Source: Colletes latitarsis (Eukaryota; Arthropoda; Insecta; Hymenoptera; Colletidae). From it: a stretch of 64,000 nucleotides of DNA. Where the stretch lies: NCBI RefSeq assembly GCF_051014445.1, contig NC_135141.1, positions 1,240,001-1,304,000 of the forward strand, read 5' to 3'. The translations under genes were made by a program, and so were the position numbers. The notes under the pieces were generated by a model, which had not been told where the DNA came from, searched no databases, and was given only the letters and a program-made list of their open reading frames with translations. This document shows, in pieces, positions 28,101 to 42,099 of the stretch. Within the stretch, counting starts at the first letter, position 1. The number at the start of each line of letters is the position of its first letter.

Positions 28101-29759
28101 CTGCTACTGTGTGGTACCACATTACTACCTGATTCAAATTCGAGAAAACCCAGAATCTGGCCAACAAGTATGCGAAGAAGGCAAAATCATGAGCCAGATG
28201 CTGGCATAAGCCAGACCTAACCCAGACCTAACCGGTTTTATCCTCTAAAATATTGATCGAAACCAGGTTTTATTGACTGTTACTGTGTGGTACCACATTA
28301 CTACGTGATTCAAATCCGAAAAAACCCAGGATCTGGCCAACGAGTATGCAAAGATGGCAATATCATGAGCCAGATGCGGGCATAACCCAGACCTAACCCA
28401 GACCTAACCGGTTTTATACTCTAAAATATTGATCGAAACCAGGTTTAATCGACTGTTTCAATGTGGGACAACATTACTACGTGATTCAAACACGAAAAAA
28501 CCCAGGATGTAGCCAACAAGTATGCGAAGAAGGCAAAATCATGAGCCAGATGCGGGCATAACCCAGACCTAACCCAGACCTAACCGGTTTTATCCTGTAA
28601 AATATTGATCGAAACCAGCTTTAATTGACTGTTTCAATGTGGTTCAACATTACTACGTGATTCAAATTCGAGAAAACCCGGGATCTGGCCAACAAGTATG
28701 CGAAGAAGTCAAAATCATGAGCCAGATGCGGGCATAACCCAGACCTAATCCAGACCTAACCGGTGTCATCCTTTAAAATATTGATCGAAACCAAGTTTAG
28801 TGGACTGTATCAGTGTGGTACCACATTACTACGTAACTCAAACACGAAAAAACTCATGATCTGGCCAACAAGAATGCGAAGAAGGCAAAATCATGAGCCA
28901 GATGCGGGCAGAACACAGACCTAAACCAGACCTAACCGGTTTTATCCTCTAAAATATTGGTCGAAACCAGGTTTTATTGACTGTTACTGTGTGGTACCAC
29001 ATTACTACGTGATTCAAATCCGAAAAAACCCAGGGTCTGGCCAACAAGTATGCAAAGAAGGCAAAATCATGAGCCAGATGCGCGCATAACCCAGACCTAA
29101 CCCAGACCTAACCGGTGTCATCCTTTAAAATATTGATCGAAGCCAAGTTTAATGGACTGTTTCAGTGTGGTACCACATTACTACGTGACTCAAACCCGAA
29201 AAAACCCAGGATGTAGCCAACAAGTATGCGAAGAAGACAAAATCATGAGCCAGATGCGGACATAAGCCAGACCTAACCCAGACCTAACCGGTTTTATCCT
29301 CTAAAATATTGATCGAAACCAGGTTTAATCGACAGTTTCAATGTGGTACAACATTACTACGTGATTCAAACCCGAAAAAACCCAGGATGTAGCCAACAAG
29401 TATGCGAAGAAGGCAAAATCGTGAGCCAGATGCGGGCATAACCCAGACATAACCGGTTTTGACCTCTAAAATATTGATCGAAATCAGGTTTAATTGACTG
29501 TTACCGTGTGGTGCCACATTACTATCTGATTCAAACCCGAGAAGACCACGGATGTGGCCAGCAAGAATGCGAAGAAGGCAAAATCATGAGCCAGATGCGG
29601 GCATAAGCCAGACCTAACCGGTTTTATCCTCTAAAATATTGATCGAAACCAGGTTTTATTGACTGTTACTGTGTGGTACCATATTACTACGTGATTCAAA
29701 TCCGAAAAAACCCAGGATCTGGCCAGCAAGTATGCAAAGAAGGCAAAATCATGAGCCAG
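25171..29759. repeat. Satellite stretch with third partial higher-order copy
   Basis: Only satellite. It repeats pieces of the preceding 5.4-kb blocks: TATAATTGACTG near 25,980, CCAGAATCTGG near 26,390, CGAGTATG near 26,757 and 28,338, and ACCCATGATC near 27,270. A run then resembles 2,500-3,100 (AATCAGG, AAGACAAAATC and GCGGACATAAGCC monomers at about 29,220-29,600). No genes or foreign sequence are seen. Confidence 0.8.
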
Positions 29760-32700
29760 ATGCGGGCATAACCCAGACCTAACCCAGACCTAACCGGTTT
29801 TATCCTGTAAAATATTGATCGAAACCAGCTTTAATTGACTGTTTCAATGTGGTTCAACATTACTACGTGATTCAAATTCGAGAAAACCCGGGATCTGGCC
29901 AACAAGTATGCGAAGAAGTCAAAATCATGAGCCAGATGCGGGCATAACCCAGACCTAATCCAGACCTAACCGGTGTCATCCTTTAAAATATTGATCGAAA
30001 CCAAGTTTAGTGGACTGTTTCAGTGTGGTACCACATTACTACGTAACTCAAACACGAAAAAACCCAGGATCTGGCCAACAAGAATGCGAAGAAGGCAAAA
30101 TCATGAGCCAGATGCGGGCATAACACAGACCTAACCCAGACCTAACCGGTTTTATCCTCTAAAATATTGATCGAAACCAGATTTAGTTGACTGTTTCGTT
30201 GTGGTACCGCATTACTACGTGATTCAACCAGGGTAAAACCCAGGTCCTGGCCAACAAGTATGCGATGAAGGCTGAATCATGAGCGAGACGCGGGCATAAC
30301 CCAGACCTAACCCAGACCTAACCGGAGTTATCGTCCAAAATATTGATTGAAACCAAATTTAATGGATTGTTTCTGTGTGGTACCACATTACTACGTGATT
30401 CAAAACCGAAAAAACCCAGGATCAGGCCAACAAGTATGCGAAGAAGGCAAAATCATGTGCCAGATGCAGGCATAACCCAGACCTAACACAGACCTAACCG
30501 GTTTTATCCTCTAAAATATTGATCGAAACCAGCTTTAATTGACTGCTACTGTGTGGTACCACATTACTGCGTGATTCAAATCCGCAAAAACCCAGGATCT
30601 GGCCAACAAGTATGCAAAGAAGGCAAAATCATGAGCCAGATGCTCGCATAACCCAGACCTAAACCAGACCTAACCGGTGTCATCCTCTAAAATATTGATC
30701 GAAACCAAGTTTAATGGGCCGTTTCAGTGTGGTACCACAATTCCTACGTGACTGAGACTCGAATAAACCCAGGATCTGGCCAACAAGTATGCGAAGAAGG
30801 CAAAATCATGAGCCAGATGCGTGCATAACCCAGACCTAACCCAGACCTAACCGGTATTATCCTGTAAAATATTGATCGAAACCAGCTTTAATTGACTGTT
30901 TCAATGTGGTACAACATTACTACCTGATTCAAATTCGAGAAAACCCAGGATCTGGCCAACAAGTATGCGAAGAAGGCAAAATCATGAGCCAGATGCGGGC
31001 CTTAACCAGACGTAACCCAGACCTAACCGGTTTTATCCTCTAAAATATTGATCGAAACCAGTTTTTATTGACTGTTACTGTGTGGTACCAGATTACTACG
31101 TGATTCAAATCCGAAAAAACCAAGGACCTGGCCAACAAGTATGCAAAGAAGGTAAAATCATGAGCCAGATGCGGGCATAACCCAGACCTAACCCAGACCT
31201 AACCGGTTTTATCCTCTAAAATATTGATCGAAACCAAGTTTAATGGACTGTTTCAGTGTGGTACCACATTACTACGTGACTCAAACCCGAAAAAACCCAG
31301 GATGTAGCCAACAAGTATGCGAAGAAGACAAAATCATGAGCCAGATGCGGACATAAGCCAGACCTAACCCAGACCTAACCGGTTTTATCCTCTAAAATAT
31401 TGATCGAAACCAGGTTTAATCGACAGTTTCAATGTGGTACAACATTACTACGTGATTCAAACCCGAAAAAACCCAGGATGTAGCCAACAAGTATGCGAAG
31501 AAGGCAAAATCATGAGCCAGATGCGGGCATAACCCAGACATAACCGGTTTTGTCCTCTAAAATATTGATCGAAATCAGGTTTAATTGACTGTTACCGTGT
31601 GGTGCCACATTACTATCTGATTCAAACCCGAGAAGACCACGGATGTGGCCAGCAAGAATGCGAAGAAGGCAAAATCATGAGCCAGATGCGGGCATAAGCC
31701 AGACCTAACCGGTTTTATCCTCTAAAATATTGATCGAAACCAGGTTTTATTGACTGTTACTGTGTGGTACCATATTACTACGTGATTCAAATCCGAAAAA
31801 ACCCAGGATCTGGCCAGCAAGTATGCAAAGAAGGCAAAATCATGAGCCAGAAGCGGGCATAGGCCAGACCTAACCCAGACATAACCGGTGTAATCCTTTA
31901 AAATATAGATCGAAACCAAGTTTAATGAATTGCTTCAGTGTGGTACCACATTACTACGTGACTCAAACCCGAAAAAACCCAGGATCTGGCCAACAAGTAT
32001 ACGAAGAAGGCAATATCATGAGCCAGATGCGGGCATAAGCCACACCTAACCCAGACCTAACCGGTTTTATCCTATAAAATATTGGTCGAAACCAGGTTTT
32101 ATTGACTGTTACTGTGTGGTACCACATTACTACGTGATTCAAATCCGAAAAAGCCCAGGATCTGGCCAACAAGTATGCAAAGAAGGCAAAATCATGAGCC
32201 AGATGCGGGCATAACCCAGACCTAACCCAAACCTAACCGGTGTCATCCTTTAAAATATTGATCGAAACCAAGTTTAGTGGACTGTTTCAGTGTGGTACCA
32301 CATTACTACGTGACTCAAACCCGAAAAAACCCAGGATCTGGCCAACAAGTATGCGAAGAAGGCAAAATCATGCGCCAGATGCGGGCATAAGCCAGACCTA
32401 ACCCAGACATAACCGGTGTAATCCTTTAAAATATTGATCGATACCAAGTTTAATGAATTGCTTCAGTGTGGTACCACATTACTACGTGACTCAAACCCGA
32501 AAAAACCCAGGATCTGGCCAACAAGTATGCGAAGAAGGCAAAATCATGAGCCAGATGCGGGCATAAGCCAGACCTAACCCAGACCTAACCGGTTTTATCC
32601 TCTAAAATATTGGTCGAAACCAGGTTTTATTGACTGTTACTGTGTGGTACCACATTACTACGTGATTCAAATCCGAAAAAACCCAGGATCTGGCCAACAA

Positions 32701-35700
32701 GTATGCAAAGAAGGCAAAATCATGAGCCAGATGCGCGCATAACACAGACCTAACCCAGACCTAACCGGTTTTATCCTCCAACATATTGATCGAAACCAGG
32801 TTTAGTTGACTGTTTCGTTGTGGTACTGCGTTACTACGCCATTCAAACAGGGTAAAACCCAGGTTCTGGCCAACAAGTATGCGATGAAGGCAGAATCATG
32901 AGCGAGACGCGGGCATAACCCAGACCTAACCCAGACCTAACCGGTTTCATCCTCTAAAATAATGATCGAAACCAGCTTTAATTGACTGCTACTGTGTGGT
33001 ACCACATTACTACGTGATTCAAATCCGCTAAAACCCAGGATCTGGCCAACAAGTATGCATAGAAGGCAAAATCATGAGCCAGATGCGCGCATAACCCAGA
33101 CCTAAACCAGACCTAACCGGTGTCATCCTCTAAAATATTCATCGAAACCAAGTTTAATGGGCCGTTTCAGTGTGGTACCACATTACTACGTGACTGAGAC
33201 CCGAAAAAACCCAGGATCTGGCCAACAAGTATGCGAAGAAGGCAAAATCATGAGCCAGATGCGCGCATAACCCAGACCTACCCCAGACCTACCCGGTGTT
33301 ATCCTCCAAAATATAGATCGAAGACAAATTTAATGGACTGTTTCTGTGTGGTACCGCATTACTACGTGATTCAAACCCGATGAAACCCAGGATCTGGCCA
33401 ACAAGTATGCAAAGAAGGCAAAATCATGAGCCAGATGCGCGCATAACCCAGACCTAACCCAAACCTAACCGGTGTTATCCTCTAAAATATTGATCGAAAC
33501 CAAGTTTAATGGGCCGTTTCAGTGTGGTACCACATTACTACGTGACTGAGACCCGAATAAACCCAGGATCTGGCCAACAAGTATGCGAAGAAGGCAAAAT
33601 CATGAGCCAGGTGCGTGCATAACCCAGACCTAACCCAGACCTAACCGGTTTTATCCTCTAAAATATTGATCGAAACCAGCTTTAATTGACTGCTACTGTG
33701 TGGCACCACATTACTACGTGTTTCAAATCCGAAAAAACCCAGGATCTGGCCAACAAGTATGCAAAGAAGGCAAAATCATGAGCCAGATGCGCGCATAACC
33801 CAGACCTAAACCAGACCTAACCGGTGTCATCCTCTAAAATATTGATCGAAACCAAGTTTAATGGGCCGTTTCAGTGTGGTACCACATTACTACGTGACTC
33901 AAACCCGAAGAAACCCAGGATCTGGTCAACAAGTATGCGAAGAAGGCAAAATCATGTGCCAGATGCGTGCATAACCCAGACCTAACCGGTGTCATCCTCT
34001 AAAATATTGATCGTAACCAAGTTTAATGGACTGTTTCAGTGTGGTACCACATTACTACCTGACCCAAACCCGAAAAAACCCAGGTTCCGGCCAACAAGTA
34101 TGCGAAGAAGGCAAAATCATGAGCCAGATGCGGGCATAAGCCAGACCTAACCCAGACCTAACCGGTTTTATCCTCTAAAATATTGATCGAAACCAGGTTT
34201 TATTGACTGTTACTGTGTGGTACCTCATTACTACGTGATTCAAATCCGAAAAACCCAGGATCTGGCCAACGAGTATGCAAAGAAGGCAAAATCATGAGCC
34301 AGATCCGGGCATAACCCAGACCTAACCCAGACCTAACCGGTTTTATCCTCTAAAATATTGATCGAAACCAGGTTTAATCGACTGTTTCAATGTGGGACAA
34401 CATTACTACGTGATTCAAACACGAAAAAACCCAGGATGTAGCCAACAAGTATGCGAAGAAGGCAAAATCATGAGCCAGATGCGGGCATAACCCAGACCTA
34501 ACCCAGACCTAACCGGTTTTATCCTGTAAAATATTGATCGAAACCAGCTTTAATTGACTGTTTCAATGTGGTTCAACATTACTACGTGATTCAAACAGGG
34601 TAAAACCCAGGTTCTGGCCAACAAGTATGCGATGAAGGCAGAATCATGATCGAGATGCGGGCATAACCCAGACCTAACCCAAACCTAACCGGTGTTATCC
34701 TCCAAAATATTGATCGAAACCAGGTTTAGTTGACTGTTTCGTTGTGGTACTGCGTTACTACGCCATTCAAACAGGTTAAAACCCAGGTTCTGGCCAACAA
34801 GTATGCGATGAAGGGAGAATCATGAGCGAGACGCGGGCATAACCCAGACCTAACCCAGACCTAACCGGAGTTATCGTCCAAAATATTGATCGAAACCAAA
34901 TTTAATGGATTGTTTCTGTGTGGTACCACATTACTACGTGATTCAAAACCGAAAAAACCCAGGATCAGGCCAACAAGTATGCAAAGAAGGCAAAATCATG
35001 AGCCAGATGCGCGCATAACCCAGACCTAAACCAGACCTAACCGGTGTCATCCTCTAAAATATTGATCGAAACCAAGTTTAATGGGCCGTTTCAGTGTGGT
35101 ACCACATTACTACGTGACTGAGACGCGAATAAACCCAGGATCTGGCCAACAAGTATGCGAAGAAGGCAAAATCATGAGCCAGATGCGTGCATAACCCAGA
35201 CCCAACCCAGACCTAACCGGTTTTATCCTGTAAAATATTGATCGAAGCCAGCTTTAATTGACTGTTTCAATGTGGTACAACATTACTACCTGATTCAAAT
35301 TCGAGAAAACCCAGAATCTGGCCAACAAGTATGCGAAGAAGGCAAAATCATGAGCCAGATGCGGGCCTTAACCAGACGTAACCCAGACCTAACCGGTTTT
35401 ATCCTCTAAAATATTGATCAAAACCAGTTTTTATTGACTGTTACTGTGTGGTACCACATTACTACGTGATTCAAATTCGAAAAAAACCACGATCTGGCCA
35501 ACAAGTATGCAAAGAAGGTAAAATCATGAGCCAGATGCGGGCATAACCCAGACCTAACCGGTGTCATCCTTTAAAATATTGATCGAAACCAAGTTTAATG
35601 GACTGTTTCAGTGTGGTACCACATTACTACGTGACTCAAACCCGAAAAAACCCAGGATGTAGCCAACAAGTATGCGAAGAAGACAAAATCATGAGCCAGA

Positions 35701-38700
35701 TGCGGACATAAGCCAGACCTAACCCAGACCTAACCGGTTTTATCCTCTAAAATATTGATCGAAACCAGGTTTAATCGACAGTTTCAATGTGGTACAACAT
35801 TACTACGTGATTCAAACCCGAAAAAACCCAGGATGTAGCCAACAAGTATGCGAAGAAGGCAAAATCATGAGCCAGATGCGGGCATAACCCAGACATAACC
35901 GGTTTTGTCCTCTAAAATATTGATCGAAATCAGGTTTAATTGACTGTTACCGTGTGGTGCCACATTACTATCTGATTCAAACCCGAGAAGACCACGGATG
36001 TGGCCAGCAAGAATGCGAAGAAGGCAAAATCATGAGCCAGATGCGGGCATAAGCCAGACCTAACCGGTTTTATCCTCTAAAATATTGATCGAAACCATGT
36101 TTTATTGACTGTTACTGTGTGGTACCATATTACTACGTGATTCAAATCCGAAAAAACCCAGGATCTGGCCAGCAAGTATGCAAAGAAGGCAAAATCATGA
36201 GCCAGAAGCGGGCATAAGCCAGACCTAACCCAGACATAACCGGTGTAATCCTTTAAAATATAGATCGAAACCAAGTTTAATGAATTGCTTCAGTGTGGTA
36301 CCACATTACTACGTGACTCAAACCCGAAAAAACCCAGGATCTGGCCAACAAGTATGCGAAGAAGGCAAAATCATGAGCCAGATGCGGGCATAAGCCAGAC
36401 CTAACCCGGACGTAACCGGTTTTATCCTATAAAATATTGGTCGAAACCAGGTTTTATTGACTGTTACTGTGTGGTACCACATTACTACGTGATTCAAATC
36501 CGAAAAAACCCAGGATCTGGCCAACAAGTATGCAAAGAAGGCAAAATCATGAGCCAGATGCGCGCATAACCCAGACCTAACCCAGACCTAACCGGTGTTA
36601 TCCTCCAACATATTGATCGAAACCAGGTTTAGTTGACTGTTTCGTTGTGGTACTGCGTTACTACGCCATTCAAACAGGGTAAAACCCAGGTTCTGGCCAA
36701 CAAGTATGCGATGAAGGCAGAATCATGATCGAGACGCGGGCTTAACCCAGACCTAACCCAGACCTAACCGGTTTTATACTCTAAAATATTCATCGAAACC
36801 AGGTATTATTGACTGTTACTGTGTGGTACCACATTACTACGTGATTCAAATCCGAAAAAGCCCAGGATCTGGCCAACAAGTATGCAAAGAAGGCAAAATC
36901 ATGAGCCAGATGCGGGCATAACCCAGACCTAACCCAAACCTAACCGGTGTTATCCTCTAAAATATTGATCGAAACTAGGTTTAATTGACTGTTTCACTGT
37001 GGTACCACATCACCACGTGATTCAAACTGGAAAAACCCAGGATCAGGCCAACAAGTATGCGAAGAAGGCAAAATCATGTGCCAGATGCAGGCATAACCCA
37101 GACCTAACGCAGACCTAACCGGTTTTATCCTCTAAAATATTCATCGAAACCAGGTATTATTGACTGTTTCAATGTGGGACAACATTACTACGTGATTCAA
37201 ACACGAAAAAACCCAGGATGTAGCCAACAAGTATGCGAAGAAGGCAAAATCATGAGCCAGATGCGGGCATAACCCAGACCTAACCCAGACCTAACCGGTT
37301 TTATCCTGTAAAATATTGATCGAAACCAGCTTTAATTGACTGTTTCAATGGGGTTCAACATTACTACGTGATTCAAATTCGAGAAAACCCGGGATCTGGC
37401 CAACAAGTATGCGAAGGAGTCAAAATCATGAGCCAGATGCGGGCATAACCCAGACCTAATCCAGACCTAACCGGTGTCATCCTTTAAAATATTGATCGAA
37501 ACCAAGTTTAGTGGACTGTTTCAGTGTGGTACCACATTACTACGTAACTCAAACACGAAAAAACCCAGGATCTGGCCAACAAGAATGCGAAGAAGGCAAA
37601 ATTATGAGCCAGATGCGGGCATAACACAGACCTAACCCAGACCTAACCGGTTTTATCCTCTAAAATATTGATCGAAACCAGATTTAGTTGACTGTTTCGT
37701 TGTGGTACCGCATTACTACGTGATTCAACCAGGGTAAAACCCAGGTCCTGGCCAACAAGTATGCGATGAAGGCTGAATCATGAGCGAGACGCGGGCATAA
37801 CCCAGACCTAACCCAGACCTAACCGGAGTTATCGTCCAAAATATTGATTGAAACCAAATTTAATGGATTGTTTCTGTGTGGTACCACATTACTACGTGAT
37901 TCAAAACCGAAAAAACCCAGGATCAGGCCAACAAGTATGCGAAGAAGGCAAAATCATGTGCCAGATGCAGGCATAACCCAGACCTAACACAGACCTAACC
38001 GGTTTTATCCTCTAAAATATTGATCGAAACCAGCTTTAATTGACTGCTATTATGTGGTACCACATTACTGCGTGATTCAAATCCGCAAAAACCCAGGATC
38101 TGGCCAACAAGTATGCAAAGAAGGCAAAATCATGAGCCAGATGCTCGCATAACCCAGACCTAAACCAGACCTAACCGGTGTCATCCTCTAAAATATTGAT
38201 CGAAACCAAGTTTAATGGGCCGTTTCAGTGTGGTACCACAATTCCTACGTGACTGAGACTCGAATAAACCCAGGATCTGGCCAACAAGTATGCGAAGAAG
38301 GCAAAATCATGAGCCAGATGCGTGCATAACCCAGACCTAACCCAGACCTAACCGGTTTTATCCTGTAAAATATTGATCGAAACCAGCTTTAATTGACTGT
38401 TTCAATGTGGTACAACATTACTACCTGATTCAAATTCGAGAAAACCCAGGATCTGGCCAACAAGTATGCGAAGAAGGCAAAATCATGAGCCAGATGCGGG
38501 CCTTAACCAGACGTAACCCAGACCTAACCGGTTTTATCCTCTAAAATATTGATCGAAACCAGTTTTTATTGACTGTTACTGTGTGGTACCACATTACTAC
38601 GTGATTCAAATCCGAAAAAACCCAGGATCTGGCCAACAAGTATGCAAAGAAGGTAAAATCATGAGCCAGATGCGGGCATAACCCAGACCTAACCCAGAGC

Positions 38701-39420
38701 TAACCGGTGTCATCCTTTAAAATATTGATCGAAACCAAGTTTAATGGACTGTTTCAGTGTGGTACCACATTACTACGTGACTCAAACCCGAAAAAATCCA
38801 GGATGTAGCCAACAAGTATGCGAAGAAGACAAAATCATGAGCCAGATGCGGTCATAAGCCAGACCTAACCCAGACCTAACCGGTTTTATCCTCTAAAATA
38901 TTGATCGAAACCAGGTTTAATCGACAGTTTCAATGTGGTACAACATTACTACGTGATTCAAACCCGAAAAAACCCAGGATGTAGCCAACAAGTATGCGAA
39001 GAAGGCAAAATCATGAGCCAGATGCGGGCATAACCCAGACATAACCGGTTTTGTCCTCTAAAATATTGATCGAAATCAGGTTTAATTGACTGTTACCGTG
39101 TGCTGCCACATTACTATCTGATTCAAACCCGAGAAGACCACGGATGTGGCCAGCAAGAATGCGAAGAAGGCAAAATCATGAGCCAGATGCGGGCATAAGC
39201 CAGACCTAACCGGTTTTATCCTCTAAAATATTGATCGAAACCAGGTTTTATTGACTGTTACTGTGTGGTACAACATTGCTACGTGATTCAAATCCGAAAA
39301 AACCCAGGATCTGGCCAGCAAGTATGCAAAGAAGGCAAAATCATGAGCCAGATGCGGGCATAAGCCAGACCTAACCCAGACATAACCGGTGCAATCCTTT
39401 AAAATATTGATCGAAACCAA
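29760..39420. repeat. Nested repeat blocks at 4,355 and about 7,501 bp
   Basis: Two overlapping sets of block copies lie here. The first set contains the rare word GAGCCAGAAGCGGGCAT at about 31,846 and 36,201 (shift 4,355 bp). The second set contains GATTCAACCAGGG at 30,221 and 37,722, and ACCACAATTCCTACG at 30,734 and 38,235 (shift 7,501 bp). Both shifts are one base short of a multiple of 11; a one-base loss in the A-run near 34,253 lies between both pairs and can explain this. Only satellite is present; the 65- and 69-codon minus-strand frames here are not genes. Confidence 0.72.
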
Positions 39421-40884
39421 GTTTAATGAATTGCTTCAGTGTGGTACCACATTACTACGTGACTCAAACCCGAAAAAACCCAGGATCTGGCCAACAAGTA
39501 TGCGAAGAAGGGAAAATCATGAGCCAGATGCGGGCATAAGCCAGACCTAACCCAGACCTAACCGGTTTTATCCTCTAAAATATTGGTCGAAACCAGGTTT
39601 TATTGACTGTTACTGTGTGGTACCACATTACTACGTGATTCAAATCCGAAAAAACCCAGGATCTGGCCAACAAGTATGCAAAGAAGGCAAAATCATGAGC
39701 CAGATGCGGGCATAACCCAGACCTAACCCAGACCTAACCGGTTTTATCCTCTAAAATATTGATCGAAACCAGGTTTAATCGACTGTTTCAATGTGGGACA
39801 ACATTACTACGTGATTCAAACCCGAAAAAACCCAGAATGTAGCCAACAAGTATGCGAAGAAGGCAAAATCATGAGCCAGATGCGTGCATAACCCAGACCT
39901 AACCCAGCCCTAACCGGTTTTATCCAGTAAAATATTAATCGAAACCAGCTTTAATTGACTGTTTCAATGTGGTCCAACATTACTACCTGATTCAAATTCG
40001 AGAAAACCCAGGATCTGGCCAACAAGTATGCGAAGAAGGCAAAATCATGAGCCAGATGCGGGCCTTAACCAGACGTAACCCAGACCTAACCGGTTTTATC
40101 CTCTAAAATATTGATCGAAACCAGGTTTTATTGACTGTTGCTGTGTGGTACCACATTACTACGTGATTCAAATCCGAAAAAACCCAGGATCTGGCCAACA
40201 AGTATGCAAAGAATGTAAAATCATGAGCCAGATGCGAGCATAACCCAGACCTAACCCAGACCTACCCGGTGTCATCCTTTAAAATATTGATCGAAACCAA
40301 GTTTAATGGACTGTTTCAGTGTGGTACCACATTACTACGTGACTCAAACCCGAAAAAACCCAGGATGTAGCCAACAAGTATGCGAAGAAGACAAAATCAT
40401 GAGCCAGATGCGGGCATAAGCCAGACCTAACCCAGACCTAACCGGTTTTATCCTCTAAAATATTGATCGAAACCAGGTTTAATCGACAGTTTCAATGTGG
40501 TACAACATTACTACGTGATTCAAACCCGAAAAAACCCAGGATGTAGCCAACAAGTATGCGGAGAAGGCAAAATCATGAGCCAGATGCGGGCATAACCCAG
40601 ACATAACCGGTTTTGTCCTTTAAAATATTGATCGAAATCAGGTTTAATCGACTGTTACCGTGTGGTGCCACATTACTATCTGATTCAAACCCGAGAAAAC
40701 CACGGATGTGGCCAGCAAGAATGCGAAGAAGGCAAAATCATGAGCCAGATGCGGGCATAAGCCAGACCTAACCGGTTTTATCCTCTAAAATATTGATCGA
40801 AACCAGGTTTTATTGACTGTTACTGTGTGGTACCACATTACTACGTGATTCAAATCCGAAAAAACCCAGGATCTGGCCAACAAG

Positions 40885-41593
40885 TATGCAAAGAAGGCAA
40901 AATCATGAGCCAGATGCGGGCATAAGCCAGACCTAACCCAGACATAACCGGTGTAATCCTCCAAAATATTGATCGAAACCAAGTTTAGTTGACGGTTTCG
41001 TTGTGGTACCGCATTACTACGCCATTCAAACAGGGTAAAACCCAGGTTCTGGCCAACAAGAATGCGATGAAGGCAGAATCATGAGCGAGATGCGGGCATA
41101 ACCCAGACCTAACCCAGACCTAACCAGTTTTATCCTCTAAAATATTGATCGAAACCAGGTTTTATTGACTGTTTCAATGTGGTACAACATTACTACGTGA
41201 TTCAAACCCGAAAAATCCCAGGATGTAGCCAACAAGTATGCAAAGAAGGCAAAATCATGAGCCAGATGCGGGCATAAGCCAGACCTAACCCAGACATAAC
41301 CGGTGTAATCCTCCAAAATATTGATCGAAACCAAGTTTAGTTGACGGTTTCGTTGTGGTACCGCATTACTACGCCATTCAAACAGGGTAAAACCCAGGTT
41401 CTGGCCAACAAGAATGCGATGAAGGCAGAATCATGAGCGAGATGCGGGCATAACCCAGACCTAACCCAGACCTAACCAGTTTTATCGTCTAAAATATTGA
41501 TCGAAACCAGGTTTAATCGACTGTTTCAATGTGGTACAACATTACTACGTGATTCAAACCCGAAAAATCCCAGGATGTAGCCAACAAGTTTTC
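40885..41593. repeat. Local 352-bp tandem duplication (two-monomer unit)
   Basis: A dimer is present twice in tandem, at about 40,890-41,241 and 41,242-41,593. Shared private words are GTGTAATCCTCCAAAATATT, AGTTGACGGTTTCG, CTAACCAGTTTTATC and CGAAAAATCCCAGG. The second copy has diverged at its end (GTTTTCCAAGAAGG instead of GTATGCAAAGAAGG). This is the shortest clear example of the exchange unit in the window. Confidence 0.7.
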
Positions 41594-42099
41594 CAAGAAG
41601 GCAAAATCATGAGCCAGATGCGGGCATTACCCAGACCTAACCGGTGTTTTCCTCCAAAATATTGATCGAAACCAAATTTAATGGATTGTTTCTGTGTGGT
41701 ACTACATTACTACGTGATTCAAAACCGAAAAAACACCGGATCAGGCCAACAAGTATGCAAAGAAGGCAAAATCATGAGCCAGATGCGGGCATACGCCAGA
41801 CCTAACCTAGACATAACCGGTGTAATCCTTTAAAATATTGATCGAAACCAAGTTTATTGGACTGTTTCAGTGTGGTACCACGTTACTACATGACTCAAAC
41901 ATGAAAAAACCCAGGATCTGGCCAACAAGTATGCGAAGAAGGCAAAATCATGAGCCAGATGCGCGCATAACCCAGACCTAACCCAGACCTAACCGGTGTT
42001 ATCCTCTAAAATATTGATCGAAACCAAATTTAATGGACTGTTACTGTGAGGTACCACATTACTACGTGATTCAAATCCGTAAAAACCCAGGATCTGGCC

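Noticed and set aside
31963..32172. 69-codon minus-strand frames here and at 36,318-36,527, and the 79-codon frame at 50,226-50,465
   Set aside because: Same explanation: satellite read in an open frame, with the same peptide fragments repeated inside.
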